From CADEDH01 sp041394285 (GTDB lineage Bacteria; Actinomycetota; Acidimicrobiia; Acidimicrobiales; SZUA-35), in the NCBI GenBank assembly GCA_041394285.1, contig JAWKIL010000004.1, forward strand, positions 248,001 to 312,000: a DNA stretch of 64,000 nucleotides, written 5' to 3'. A program made the position numbers and the translations under genes. Shown here in pieces: positions 9,646 to 17,762 of this stretch (position 1 is the first letter of the stretch; the number at the start of each line of letters is the position of its first letter). Under the pieces are notes generated by a model. The model was given only the letters and a program-made list of their open reading frames with translations. It was not told the origin of the DNA and searched no databases.

Positions 9646-10524
9646 GTGGTCAGGTGCCGCCGGGCATCGCCCGGGGCGGCGAGCTACACGATCGGATCAG
9701 CCACGCGGGCGGTGATCGCGCTGGTGGCGCTCGTTCCGTTCCTCGCCCCCGGCTGTGGGTCCAGTGGCCCGCCCGGCCCCGGGCCGACGGCCGCCGCCGC
9801 CTCACCCACCGCCGCCACTGCCTCACCCACCTCGGCCCCGGCCAGCACCGCCCCGGCCGGCACCGCCCCGGCCAGCACCGCCCCACCCGATACCGGGCCG
9901 GCGGTGGACGAGGAGGTGGCCGACGACACCGTGGTGGCCACGGCCACCGTGTCGAGGGTGGTGGCCCATCGTGCCCCCGACCCGGCGAGCCCGGAGGTCG
10001 GGCGGTTCGCCAACCCCATCCCCAGCGGGGCGCCCCTGGTCTTCGAGGTGCTGAGCCAGCGGGGCGGCTGGGTGGAGGTGGCCCTCCCGGTCCGGCCCAA
10101 CGGCACCACGGCGTGGATCGCCGCCGGCACCGTGGCCCTCAGCCGCAACCGGTTCCGGATCGAGGTCGACGTGTCGGATCACCACCTCGTGGTGTGGGAC
10201 TCGGATCAGGTGGTGGTCGACACCCCGGTGGGCATCGGGACCGGCTCCACCCCCACCCCCATCGGCTCCTTCTACCTGATCGAACTGCTGGCCCCGGCCG
10301 ACCCCCAGGGCCTCTACGGGCCCTACGCCTTCGGGCTGTCGGGCTACAGCGAGACGCTGGCCTCGTTCAACGGGGGCGAAGGCGTGATCGGGATCCACGG
10401 CACCGACGACCCGGCCTCGATCGGGCGGGACTCGAGCCACGGCTGCATCCGGGTGCCGAACGAGACCATCGTCCACATGGCGTCGATCCTTCCCCTCGGC
10501 ACCCCCGTGGTGATCACCCCCTGA
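9646..10524 (+). CDS. L,D-transpeptidase lipoprotein (YkuD domain)
   Basis: A 292-residue exported protein. A hydrophobic segment with lipobox LAPGC (Cys37) marks a lipoprotein anchored outside the membrane. A Pro/Thr/Ala-rich linker (about 40-90) follows, then an SH3-like region (about 95-165) and a YkuD domain. The catalytic motif HGTDDPASIGRDSSHGCIRV is complete, with the Cys nucleophile in SHGC. Such enzymes make 3-3 peptide cross-links in peptidoglycan. The frame is open further upstream into soxD, but GTG 9646 has a leaderless promoter and places the signal sequence at the N-terminus. No functional link to the preceding sox genes is apparent. Confidence 0.88.
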   Translation: MVRCRRASPGAASYTIGSATRAVIALVALVPFLAPGCGSSGPPGPGPTAAAASPTAATASPTSAPASTAPAGTAPASTAPPDTGPAVDEEVADDTVVATATVSRVVAHRAPDPASPEVGRFANPIPSGAPLVFEVLSQRGGWVEVALPVRPNGTTAWIAAGTVALSRNRFRIEVDVSDHHLVVWDSDQVVVDTPVGIGTGSTPTPIGSFYLIELLAPADPQGLYGPYAFGLSGYSETLASFNGGEGVIGIHGTDDPASIGRDSSHGCIRVPNETIVHMASILPLGTPVVITP

Positions 10525-10686
10525 GCGGCCGCGCCACCCCGCGCTGTCCACCGGGCGACCACCGACGTGACGTTTCGCGACCTCTGGCGTCGCTTCGGCG
10601 TCAGTCCAGTACATTGCGGCCAACGCGCATTCCGCGGGCGACCACTACCAACACATCCACCCTCTTACCGGTGAGGCGGAACTGCT

Positions 10687-12867
10687 ATGAGCGAGTCCTT
10701 GGGATACCCCGACCCCCTGCATCCGTACGGGCCCGGGTCGCGGGCGCCGCTGGCCGACGCCCGGGAGATGCCCGACTGTTACCCCGTCAAGGGCAACGTC
10801 CGGAACGACGGCATCCGCTACTACCACCGCCCCGATTCCCGCAGCTACCGGGCCACCAAGGCCGAGGTCTGGTTCGACTCGCCCTCGGCGGCCGAAGCCG
10901 CCGGTTTCGTTCTCGCCCCCACCCATGGCGCCGGAGCCGACGGGGCCAGCTACGAACCGGGCGGCTCCAACCATCCGTGCACGGCGGCCGCCGTGGAGGC
11001 CAACCGGGCCGCGGTGCGGGCCCTGGCCGGTGGCGTCGCCGCACCAGCGATCGCCCCCCTGATGGGAGCGGCCGCGTCGGGCCCCGGTGACGGCCTCCCC
11101 CGGGGCGAGGACGGCATGGACATCGAGCCCGGTCGCCCCGCCCACGACACCGAGCGCCATCCCTACGGCGTGGGGAGCCACGTCGTGGGCGACGACTACC
11201 GCACCGCCCCGGCGGGCTACCCGATCAAGGGCAACGTGCGCCGCGACGGGTCGCGCCGCTACCACCGCCCCGACTCCAGCGCCTACGGCACCACCAACGC
11301 CGAGGTCTGGTTCGACTCCCCCTCGGCGGCCGAAGCCGCCGGCTTCAGCCTGGCCGCCTCCCACCCCCAGGGCGCCGACGCGGCCCGCTTCGAGCCGGGG
11401 GGCGACGGCCACTCCTGGTCCCGGGCCGAGGTGGGCGACGCCCGCCTCCGTGCCCTGTACGGCCCCGACGGGGCCAGAGGCACCGGCGCTGCCGCCGTGG
11501 CCGGCACGGCCGCCGTGGCCGGCACGGCCGCCGTGGCCGGAGCGGCCACTCTGGCCGGAGCAGCGGCCCTGGCCGGAACGTTCGGCCGCCATGGCGACGG
11601 TGACGGCACCGGCGACGAGACCGGCCGTGATGACTCGGGCGCCGGCCGCGACGACGCCGGCCGCGACGATGACGGTCACGGCGACGACACCGGCCGTGAT
11701 GACACGGGCGCCGGCCGCGATGACGCCGGCAGCGACGACGCCGGCGATGGCGGCTATTCCGCTGCCGAGAAGCTGGGGGCCACCACGCTGGAGCTGGCGG
11801 GTCCGGTGTCGGCTGCCGCCGATCCCCTGGTCACCGCCCCCGCCGCCAGCGCCGGCGACCTCGTGACCGCCCGCCTGAGCCGACCGGCCGGCCGGGACCC
11901 CGTCGCCGGCAGCGACGACACCGCCGGTCACGACACTCGCACCGACGACACCCACAGTGACGACACCCACAGTGAGGTCACCGGCGGTCGATACGCCGAC
12001 GACGGTTCGGCTCGCACCGGGGCGGCCGCCGTGGCCGCCGGTGTCACCGGCCTGGGCCTGGCCGGCGGCGCCGCCTATCTGGCGAGCCGGGGCGACGGCG
12101 ACGCTGCGACCGAGACCGGTGCCAGTGCCGCGCCGGATGCCGATGCCGAGCCGGATGCCGATGCCCCCACCGAAGCCGATCCCGGGGCCGGCGGGGCCCG
12201 GACCGAGCGGGTGGCCGCCGGATCGGGAGGGGCTGCCGCCGGGCGACGGCTGACCGCCCTCAGCGGGGGCCGCGACGGTTACGGACGGGGCCGGGGCGGG
12301 TTGTGGGCCTGGCTGGCCGCGGCGGCGGCCGCCGTCGTGCTGCTCGGCCTCCTGTTGTCGATGTGCGGCGGCGGGGCCAGTACCAACGAGGCCACCGGCG
12401 ACAGCGCCAAGGGCACCGACCGGGCCAGCTCGGTGTCGACCGGCCAGGAATCGGCCGGCCAGGGCTCCACCGCCGACAGCGCCCCGCCGGCCGGGCCCGC
12501 CACCAGCGCCGCCGGCGGCTCGACCACGGCCCAGGAGTCCACCACCCAGTCCACGGTGGTCAGCACCACCGCCGATCAGTCCACCACGGTGGCCCCGGCC
12601 GGGCCGGCGACCTCGGTGAACCTCGACGACGATCTCGAGGTGCGGGCCCTGGCCGCTCTGGGCGCCGCCGGGTTCAAGAACGTGCAGGTGGAGGCGACGT
12701 CGGGCCGGCTCCGGATCACCGGCAACGTGCCCTCGGCCGCCGACGCCAGCCAGGCCGAGGGCGTGCTCGAGGGCATGTCGGGCATGACGGGCGTCGACAA
12801 CGCCCTGGTGGTAGCGGAGACCCCCACCGCCAACGCGGTCTCGGGGGATCCCCGCTACACAGGCTGA
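10687..12867 (+). CDS. Membrane protein with two sunset domains and a C-terminal BON domain
   Basis: A 726-residue protein. Two copies of a small domain reading YPVKGN or YPIKGN, YHRPDS and AEVWFDSPSAAEAAGF lie at about 31-76 and 177-222; this is the sunset domain. A long, low-complexity stretch rich in Ala, Gly and Asp follows, including AAVAGT repeats (about 270-300) and DDTGRDD-type repeats. One membrane segment (WLAAAAAAVVLLGLLLSM, about 540-558) is followed by a Ser/Thr-rich linker and a BON domain (about 643-715). BON domains bind membranes or envelope polymers; the sunset domain has no firmly known role. The BON part should lie outside if the N-terminal region is cytoplasmic (inference). 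ATG 10687 is preceded by a modest GTGAGGCGG. An envelope function is likely; no specific one can be named. Confidence 0.75.
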   Translation: MSESLGYPDPLHPYGPGSRAPLADAREMPDCYPVKGNVRNDGIRYYHRPDSRSYRATKAEVWFDSPSAAEAAGFVLAPTHGAGADGASYEPGGSNHPCTAAAVEANRAAVRALAGGVAAPAIAPLMGAAASGPGDGLPRGEDGMDIEPGRPAHDTERHPYGVGSHVVGDDYRTAPAGYPIKGNVRRDGSRRYHRPDSSAYGTTNAEVWFDSPSAAEAAGFSLAASHPQGADAARFEPGGDGHSWSRAEVGDARLRALYGPDGARGTGAAAVAGTAAVAGTAAVAGAATLAGAAALAGTFGRHGDGDGTGDETGRDDSGAGRDDAGRDDDGHGDDTGRDDTGAGRDDAGSDDAGDGGYSAAEKLGATTLELAGPVSAAADPLVTAPAASAGDLVTARLSRPAGRDPVAGSDDTAGHDTRTDDTHSDDTHSEVTGGRYADDGSARTGAAAVAAGVTGLGLAGGAAYLASRGDGDAATETGASAAPDADAEPDADAPTEADPGAGGARTERVAAGSGGAAAGRRLTALSGGRDGYGRGRGGLWAWLAAAAAAVVLLGLLLSMCGGGASTNEATGDSAKGTDRASSVSTGQESAGQGSTADSAPPAGPATSAAGGSTTAQESTTQSTVVSTTADQSTTVAPAGPATSVNLDDDLEVRALAALGAAGFKNVQVEATSGRLRITGNVPSAADASQAEGVLEGMSGMTGVDNALVVAETPTANAVSGDPRYTG

Positions 12868-12888
12868 ACGCCCCGAGCCCGACCCGGG

Positions 12889-13179
12889 TCAGCCGGCGTA
12901 GGCCAGCATCCCGCCTTCCAGGTTGACCACGTCGCCGAAGCCGGCCTCGGTGAGCATCATCGACGCCTTGGTGCTGCGGCCCCCACTGCGGCACAGCACC
13001 ACCACCCGACGCGACTTGTCGAGCTCGTCCATGCGGCCCGGCAGCTCGCCGAGGGGGATGTTGACCGCCCCGGGAAGGGTGCCCTCGGCCACCTCGTCGG
13101 GCTCGCGAACGTCGACCAGTTGCCCGTCGGCCCCGACGGCGGTCTGGTAGTCGTTCACCGGATGATCGCGGTGGGCCAT
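12889..13179 (-). CDS. Single-domain rhodanese sulfurtransferase
   Basis: A 96-residue rhodanese with active-site loop CRSGGRS (Cys63) and the upstream LVDVREPDEVAEGTLPGAVNIP motif. Single-domain rhodaneses carry sulfane sulfur as a cysteine persulfide and move it between donors and acceptors in the cytoplasm. ATG 13179 has AAAGGA about 10 bases upstream. The upstream region holds a palindrome GACTATTAGTC and three 17-bp tandem repeats that resemble the repeats before the sulfide:quinone oxidoreductase gene at 30508. That suggests, but does not prove, sulfur-responsive control. Confidence 0.9.
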   Translation of the reverse strand: MAHRDHPVNDYQTAVGADGQLVDVREPDEVAEGTLPGAVNIPLGELPGRMDELDKSRRVVVLCRSGGRSTKASMMLTEAGFGDVVNLEGGMLAYAG

Positions 13180-13201
13180 GGTGGCACCGTCCTTTCAGTC
13201 A

Positions 13202-13212
13202 GACTAATAGTC
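13202..13212. promoter_or_regulatory. Perfect palindrome upstream of the rhodanese gene
   Basis: GACTAATAGTC is a perfect inverted repeat (5-bp arms). It lies 23 bases upstream of the rhodanese ATG, near a TATATT-like -10 on the minus strand (about 13214-13219), so it is well placed to be an operator. Confidence 0.4.
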
Positions 13213-13238
13213 CTAATATACGGACAAAGCAGAGTACT

Positions 13239-13289
13239 CAGACACAGGTGATGTCCAGACACAGGTGGCATCCAGACACGGGTGGTGTC
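13239..13289. repeat. Three 17-bp tandem repeats upstream of the rhodanese gene
   Basis: Units CAGACACAGGTGATGTC (13239-13255), CAGACACAGGTGGCATC (13256-13272) and CAGACACGGGTGGTGTC (13273-13289), with a partial CGGACA after them. Two of the three contain a GACA...TGTC dyad. They lie 60-110 bases upstream of the rhodanese start and just after the stop of the SDR gene. They are candidate repeated binding sites, and resemble the GACACCAGATGTC units before the SQR gene. Confidence 0.6.
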
Positions 13290-13309
13290 CGGACAGGGGG
13301 CGTGACCGC

Positions 13310-14143
13310 TCAGCGGCCCGGAGGACGATGATGCCGGATCGGGCGCTCCATGCGGGCGAACCTCGGCCAGCGCGACCACGGCGGCCCGGCCTCGAACCCG
13401 CCGTCCACCACGAACTCCCGGCCGGTGATCCATTCCGATTCGTCGCTGGCCAGGAACAGCGCCATGTTGGCGATGTCGCGGGGCTCCCCCACCCGGCCCA
13501 TCACCTGGCTGGCGGCCCCGGCTTCGCGCATCTGCTGGATCTGGCTCTCGTCGGCATCAGGCCGGCCGGCGGCCAGCGGGGTGGCGATGAAGCCGGGGCA
13601 GATGGCGTTGACCCGGATGTTGTGCTCCCCCAGCTCCAGGGCGACGGTCTTGGTCAGATGGATCACGGCGCACTTGGCCACGCTGTAGAGGTGGGGGGCG
13701 TAGCCCACCCGGATGCCGGCCACGCTGGCGGTGGAGATGATCGAGCCCGATCCCTGGGCCGTCATCACCGGTGAGGCGTGCTTCATCCCCAGGAACACGC
13801 TCTTCAGCAGCACGTCCATGGTCAGGTCGTAGTCGTCGATCGTGGTGGTGGAGATCGGGCCCAGGGCGCCGCCGAAGCCGGCGTTGTTGAACAGGCAGTC
13901 GAGGCGGCCCCACCGGTCGGTGGCCTCGGCGATCATCGCCGCCACCTGCTCCTCCTGACTCACGTCGGTCCGCAGGAACGCCGTGGCGTCACCCAGCTCG
14001 GACGCCAGGGCCTCCCCCTTCTCGGCGTCGAGATCGGTGATGAGCACCTTCGCCCCCTCCTCGACGAAGCGCCGCACCGTGCCGGCGCCGATCCCGCTGG
14101 CCCCGCCGGTGATGATCGCCACCTTGCCGTCCAGTCGTGCCAT
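13310..14143 (-). CDS. Short-chain dehydrogenase/reductase
   Basis: A 277-residue classical SDR. Cofactor motif TGGASGIG lies at 13-20, NNAG near 90 and the catalytic YSVAK near 157, with the C-terminal VDGG. Asp in LITDLDAEKG suggests NAD preference. Substrate unknown; such enzymes oxidise or reduce alcohols, ketones and sterol-like compounds. ATG 14143 has a strong AGGAGG in place, and a TAGAGT hexamer sits further upstream, so this gene has a leader. It ends with an Arg/His-rich tail (PIRHHRPPGR) not typical of the fold. The rhodanese gene lies downstream across the repeat region. Confidence 0.88.
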   Translation of the reverse strand: MARLDGKVAIITGGASGIGAGTVRRFVEEGAKVLITDLDAEKGEALASELGDATAFLRTDVSQEEQVAAMIAEATDRWGRLDCLFNNAGFGGALGPISTTTIDDYDLTMDVLLKSVFLGMKHASPVMTAQGSGSIISTASVAGIRVGYAPHLYSVAKCAVIHLTKTVALELGEHNIRVNAICPGFIATPLAAGRPDADESQIQQMREAGAASQVMGRVGEPRDIANMALFLASDESEWITGREFVVDGGFEAGPPWSRWPRFARMERPIRHHRPPGR

Positions 14144-14329
14144 CCGTGCCTCCTGTTTCCCCTGACCACCAGCCCTCCGGCGGCGGTTCGCGTCGGACCC
14201 CCGACTCTAGGAGGCCCCGCCCGCCGGGCCCAGTCGATGGCCCCGCCGACCTCCGGAAGCGGCCCGGCGGCGGGAGCGGGGGCGGCGAACGGCACATCTA
14301 CCCGACCGGTCCCAACCCTCACCGTTCGT

Positions 14330-14335
14330 TAGGCT
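14330..14335 (+). promoter_or_regulatory. Leaderless -10 hexamer TAGGCT
   Basis: TAGGCT lies 8 bases before ATG 14344 and selects that start over longer readings of the open frame. Confidence 0.5.
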
Positions 14336-14343
14336 GGCTCGGC

Positions 14344-15795
14344 ATGCTCGACGACCTCCGAGACCGCTACGGATCAGGGCGACTCCTCGGCGGCCCCCTG
14401 GCCGTGCTCGTCCTTGTCGCCCTGATCGCCTTCGTGTTCATGCGGGGCACCAGCACCTCGTCCACCGACACCGACCCCAGCAGCCCCACCACGGCCCCCC
14501 TCGGGCCGATCAACACCCTGGGCTCCACCGGTGACCCCGAGCCGCCGGCGGTCACCGGCACCCCCGAGGTACCGCCCGGGGCGTTCGTCAACGATCGGGG
14601 CAGTTACTTCTCCACGTTCTCGGCCCCGGCCGAGACCATGGCGTGGACCAGCTCGGCCAGCCTGCTGTTCAACCAGCCGCTCCCGGCCGACACCCCCACC
14701 GCCCCCGACTCGGCCGACATCGCCTTCCGCATCGACCAGGTGGTGCGGGGCCAGCGCCTCTACGACTACGCCAGCGGCATCGAGGACGACATCAACTCCC
14801 CCGTGATCGTGCTGGTCGACTCCGACGCCGAGAACTTCACCCCCGTCCGCTTCCGGCCGGGCGACTGCGGCGCCACCGACAACCGCTGGTGGAACTGGAC
14901 GGCCGAGCAGTTCGAGCCCTACATCAACGGCGCCTACGCCTCGCTCGACAAGGTGGGCGTGCCCCTGCCCGACGGGTTCCAGATGCGGGAAGACGACAGC
15001 GACTTCCACCTCGTCATCTACGACTGGCGGCGCGACACCATGATCGAGCTGTGGCGGGCCAAGACGGAGAACGTCACCGGCCGGCCCGGGCTCGAGGTCT
15101 GCTGGGGCGGGATCGTCAAGCACTACGCCGCCGCCGGCACCGGCATCTTCCCGTTCCCGATGGGGGTGGCGGCGGCCGGTACGTCGGCCGTGGGCCTCAC
15201 GATCACCATGAACGACATCCAGCAGGGTGAGATCCGCCATGCCGTCGCCGTGTCGGCCCAGTTCGGTCTGAACGACCGCAACGGCACCACCCACTCCTAC
15301 CCCGCCAACCGCAACGACGGTGGGTGCTCGGAGGTGGTGGCCGCCATCGACCCGGTGGTCAAGCAGGTCACCGAGGCCATGGACGGTGCCCGCTACTGCA
15401 TCCGGGAGGGTCAGCGGCTACGCCTCCCGCCCGACTATCCCGTCGATTCCCTCCCCACCCCGTTCGCCCGGATGGTGGCCACCGCCATCCGGGACTACGG
15501 GCTCGTGCTGGTCGACGATGCCGGCTGCTTCTGCCTCCAGGCCGAGAGCGGCGTGTCGGTCACCATGAACGGGTTCGGCTCCACCAGCCCGTGGGACGGG
15601 CTCTACAACGGCACCAACGACACCGATGTGATGCTGGCCATCGACTGGACGAAGCTCCAGTTGCTCCCGGCCGACTGGGGCCGACCCGAGGGTTACCAGA
15701 TCGTGTGCGCCGGCCCCGTCGGCACCGGCCTGGCCAATCCGGTGGGCGACGACGCCCGGTGCCAGGCCCAGGCACCGGCCTACTCCTCGGGCTGA
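14344..15795 (+). CDS. Orphan exported or membrane-anchored protein
   Basis: I do not recognise this 483-residue protein. One hydrophobic segment (LAVLVLVALIAFVFM, about 21-35) after a short charged N-terminus is an anchor or uncleaved signal. A Ser/Thr/Pro-rich linker (about 36-85) follows. The large remaining part is Trp/Tyr/Asp-rich, with about seven cysteines, which suits an extracytoplasmic fold with disulfides. No catalytic motif can be named. ATG 14344 is chosen because a leaderless promoter lies 8 bases upstream and it puts the anchor near the N-terminus. It ends two bases before the convergent MarR gene and seems to stand alone. Confidence 0.7.
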   Translation: MLDDLRDRYGSGRLLGGPLAVLVLVALIAFVFMRGTSTSSTDTDPSSPTTAPLGPINTLGSTGDPEPPAVTGTPEVPPGAFVNDRGSYFSTFSAPAETMAWTSSASLLFNQPLPADTPTAPDSADIAFRIDQVVRGQRLYDYASGIEDDINSPVIVLVDSDAENFTPVRFRPGDCGATDNRWWNWTAEQFEPYINGAYASLDKVGVPLPDGFQMREDDSDFHLVIYDWRRDTMIELWRAKTENVTGRPGLEVCWGGIVKHYAAAGTGIFPFPMGVAAAGTSAVGLTITMNDIQQGEIRHAVAVSAQFGLNDRNGTTHSYPANRNDGGCSEVVAAIDPVVKQVTEAMDGARYCIREGQRLRLPPDYPVDSLPTPFARMVATAIRDYGLVLVDDAGCFCLQAESGVSVTMNGFGSTSPWDGLYNGTNDTDVMLAIDWTKLQLLPADWGRPEGYQIVCAGPVGTGLANPVGDDARCQAQAPAYSSG

Positions 15796-15796
15796 G

Positions 15797-16354
15797 TCAG
15801 CTCCGGGGCTGTTCGGCCCCTGGGCCCTCCACGTGGGCCAGGACCTTGCGCAGGAGGCGGGTCAGCTCTTGGCGCTCCCGCACGGTGAGGGCGTCGGCCA
15901 CCGCCGACTCCTGCCGGTTGAACACGGGGAACACCCGGCGGATCACCCGCCGGCCGCCGGCCGTCATCGACACCACGACCAGCCGGCCGTCGTCGGCGTG
16001 GGGCCGCCGTTCCACCCAGCCCCGCTTCTCCAGCGTGGTGAGCACCCCGGTGAGGGTGCCCTTGGTGACACCGCACTCCTCGGCCAGGTGCCGGGTCTCC
16101 TGCGGCCCCCAGACCCACAGCACGAACAGTGCGGTGAACCCGGTCCACGACAGGTTGTCGGGCCCCAGCACCTCCCGCTCCACCCGGGACCGAACGGCGT
16201 TGGCCACCCGGTAGACGTTCGACACCATGGCCATGGCCGGGAAGTCGATGTCGTGCAGCTCTCCCACCCGGGCCGCCACCTCGGCCTCCCGATCGGTGGG
16301 CTCCGACCACGTCGCCGCCCGTCGGGCCGGGCGGGCGGCCTCGTTGCTGCTCAT
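15797..16354 (-). CDS. MarR-family transcriptional regulator
   Basis: A 185-residue winged-helix regulator. The core reads WTGFTALFVLWVWGPQETRHLAEECGVTKGTLTGVLTTLEKRGWVERRPHADDGRLVVV in the expected order (quoted in parts: the recognition helix is VTKGTLTGVLTTLEKRG and the wing is ERRPHADDGRL). MarR proteins usually repress and are released by small aromatic or amphipathic ligands. The gene is transcribed away from the ABC importer operon starting at 16519, with an inverted repeat between them. It is therefore the best candidate regulator of that operon and of itself. A TAGGGT hexamer 9 bases before the ATG indicates a leaderless transcript. Confidence 0.88.
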   Translation of the reverse strand: MSSNEAARPARRAATWSEPTDREAEVAARVGELHDIDFPAMAMVSNVYRVANAVRSRVEREVLGPDNLSWTGFTALFVLWVWGPQETRHLAEECGVTKGTLTGVLTTLEKRGWVERRPHADDGRLVVVSMTAGGRRVIRRVFPVFNRQESAVADALTVRERQELTRLLRKVLAHVEGPGAEQPRS

Positions 16355-16363
16355 CGCCGGCCG

Positions 16364-16369
16364 ACCCTA
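16364..16369 (-). promoter_or_regulatory. Leaderless -10 hexamer TAGGGT for the MarR gene
   Basis: On the minus strand TAGGGT lies 9 bases before ATG 16354. A TCTTGT -35-like element 17 bases further up overlaps the inverted repeat at 16385-16400. Confidence 0.5.
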
Positions 16370-16384
16370 CCGCCGTGGGGCCCG

Positions 16385-16400
16385 AAACAAGATACTGTTT
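16385..16400. promoter_or_regulatory. Candidate MarR operator
   Basis: AAACAAGATACTGTTT has perfect 5-bp arms (AAACA/TGTTT) around a 6-bp centre. It lies between the divergent MarR gene and the ABC operon and overlaps the likely -35 region of the MarR promoter. AT-rich dyads of this size are typical MarR sites. Confidence 0.45.
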
Positions 16401-16518
16401 GGACCCGAACGAACATTGGCGCTGCCCGTCGATCCTGGTGACCGGCGTCTGGTACCTTGTGCGTCCGACCGAGCAGTGGCCGCTTAGGGGCCACGCGAAA
16501 AACTGGGAGAGGAACTCG

Positions 16519-17757
16519 ATGCGCTTGACGCGCTCCAAGGTTGCCGCCTGCCTGTTCACCGGCGCACTCGTGGTCGCCGGCTGCGGCAGCAGCGATGACG
16601 ACACAGCCACCACCACCGGCGAGAGCACCGGTGGCACCGGCGCCTCCCCCGGGACCGGCGCCGCCTCCGGCGACTGCACGCTCGACGAGCCGCTCAAGAT
16701 CGGCTTCATGATGGACACCGGCCTCGGGGCCATCGGCGACGTGCCGGCCAACGCCGGCGCCGAGTTCAAGGTGAAGCAGATCAACGACGCCGGCGGCGTG
16801 GGCGGCAAACCGATCGAGTACGAGTCCAAGCAGGTGGCCGACGACGACCCGGCCGCCGGCCAGCGGGCCACGGCCGAGCTGATCGAGGGCGGGGCCGACG
16901 TGATCCTCGGCCCGCCGTTCGCCACCATGGGCCTGCCGATGCTGGAGGAGACCAAGGGCGAGGTCCCGGTGATCTTCGTGACCTCCACCGAGGTGGCCCT
17001 CACCGACTCGGCCAACGGCTCCTTCCTGGCCTCGTTCAACGACAAGGTGCAGGCCTCGGCCGCCGCCGAGCTGGCCAAGAAGCAGGGGGCCACCAACGCG
17101 GTCACCATCTCGTCCAACGACATCCCGTACCTCAACGTCACCACCAAGGCCTTCACCGAGGTGTTCGAGGCACAGGGCGGCACGGTACAGACCGACCTCT
17201 CGTACAGCCTCGGCGCCACCGACTTCAGCGCCCAGGTGAACCAGATCAAGGGCTTGAGCCCGGTGCCCGACGTCATCTACTCGGCCTTCTTCCTGCCCGA
17301 GGCCGGCGTGTTCCTGGAGCAGCTCCGGGCGGCCGGCATCGACAGCACCGTGATCGGGGCCGACGGGTTCGACGCCTCCGAGGTGTGGAGCATCGGCGAC
17401 GCCGCCGAGGGCGTGTACTACACGGCCCACACCTTCCCGGCCGAGGGCAACGGGGTCCAGGCCTTCCTCGACGCCTACAACGCCGACGGGGGCAAGGACA
17501 TCCCCACCCCGTCGTTCGGCTCGCTGGGGGCCGAGGCGGTGGAGACGGCGGTGGCCGCCACCGAGGCGGCCTGCACCACCGACGGCAAGGCGCTGATCGA
17601 GGCCATCAGCACCATCAAGGATCTGGAGACCACCACCGGCACCGTCACCTACGACGGGACCACCGGCACGCCCAAGCGCGACGTGGTGCTGATGACGGTG
17701 ACGGACGGTGAGCCGACCCTGGCCGACCAGTTCTTCCCCACCCAGGTCGCCAAGTAG
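16519..17757 (+). CDS. Branched-chain-type ABC transporter substrate-binding lipoprotein
   Basis: A 412-residue lipoprotein: signal MRLTRSKVAACLFTGALVVA followed by the lipobox Cys22 (VVAGC), a Thr/Gly/Ser-rich linker and a type-1 periplasmic-binding fold. The start of the fold reads EPLKIGFMMDTGLGAIG and continues with VKQINDAGGVGGKPIEYE, typical of LivJ/LivK-like receptors for amino acids, amides and aromatic acids. ATG 16519 is preceded by GGGAGAGGA. It is first in an operon with both permeases and ATPases and with catabolic genes behind them, so it should capture the operon's substrate. The ligand cannot be told from the sequence. Confidence 0.9.
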   Translation: MRLTRSKVAACLFTGALVVAGCGSSDDDTATTTGESTGGTGASPGTGAASGDCTLDEPLKIGFMMDTGLGAIGDVPANAGAEFKVKQINDAGGVGGKPIEYESKQVADDDPAAGQRATAELIEGGADVILGPPFATMGLPMLEETKGEVPVIFVTSTEVALTDSANGSFLASFNDKVQASAAAELAKKQGATNAVTISSNDIPYLNVTTKAFTEVFEAQGGTVQTDLSYSLGATDFSAQVNQIKGLSPVPDVIYSAFFLPEAGVFLEQLRAAGIDSTVIGADGFDASEVWSIGDAAEGVYYTAHTFPAEGNGVQAFLDAYNADGGKDIPTPSFGSLGAEAVETAVAATEAACTTDGKALIEAISTIKDLETTTGTVTYDGTTGTPKRDVVLMTVTDGEPTLADQFFPTQVAK

Positions 17758-17762
17758 GCACC

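Noticed and set aside
9646..10524. L,D-transpeptidase as a fifth gene of the sox operon
   Set aside because: It has its own leaderless promoter after the soxD stop and an envelope function unrelated to amine oxidation.
13239..13289. CRISPR-like array (also considered at 30528-30590 and 40091-40141)
   Set aside because: The units are directly abutting with no spacers and no cas genes are present in the window.
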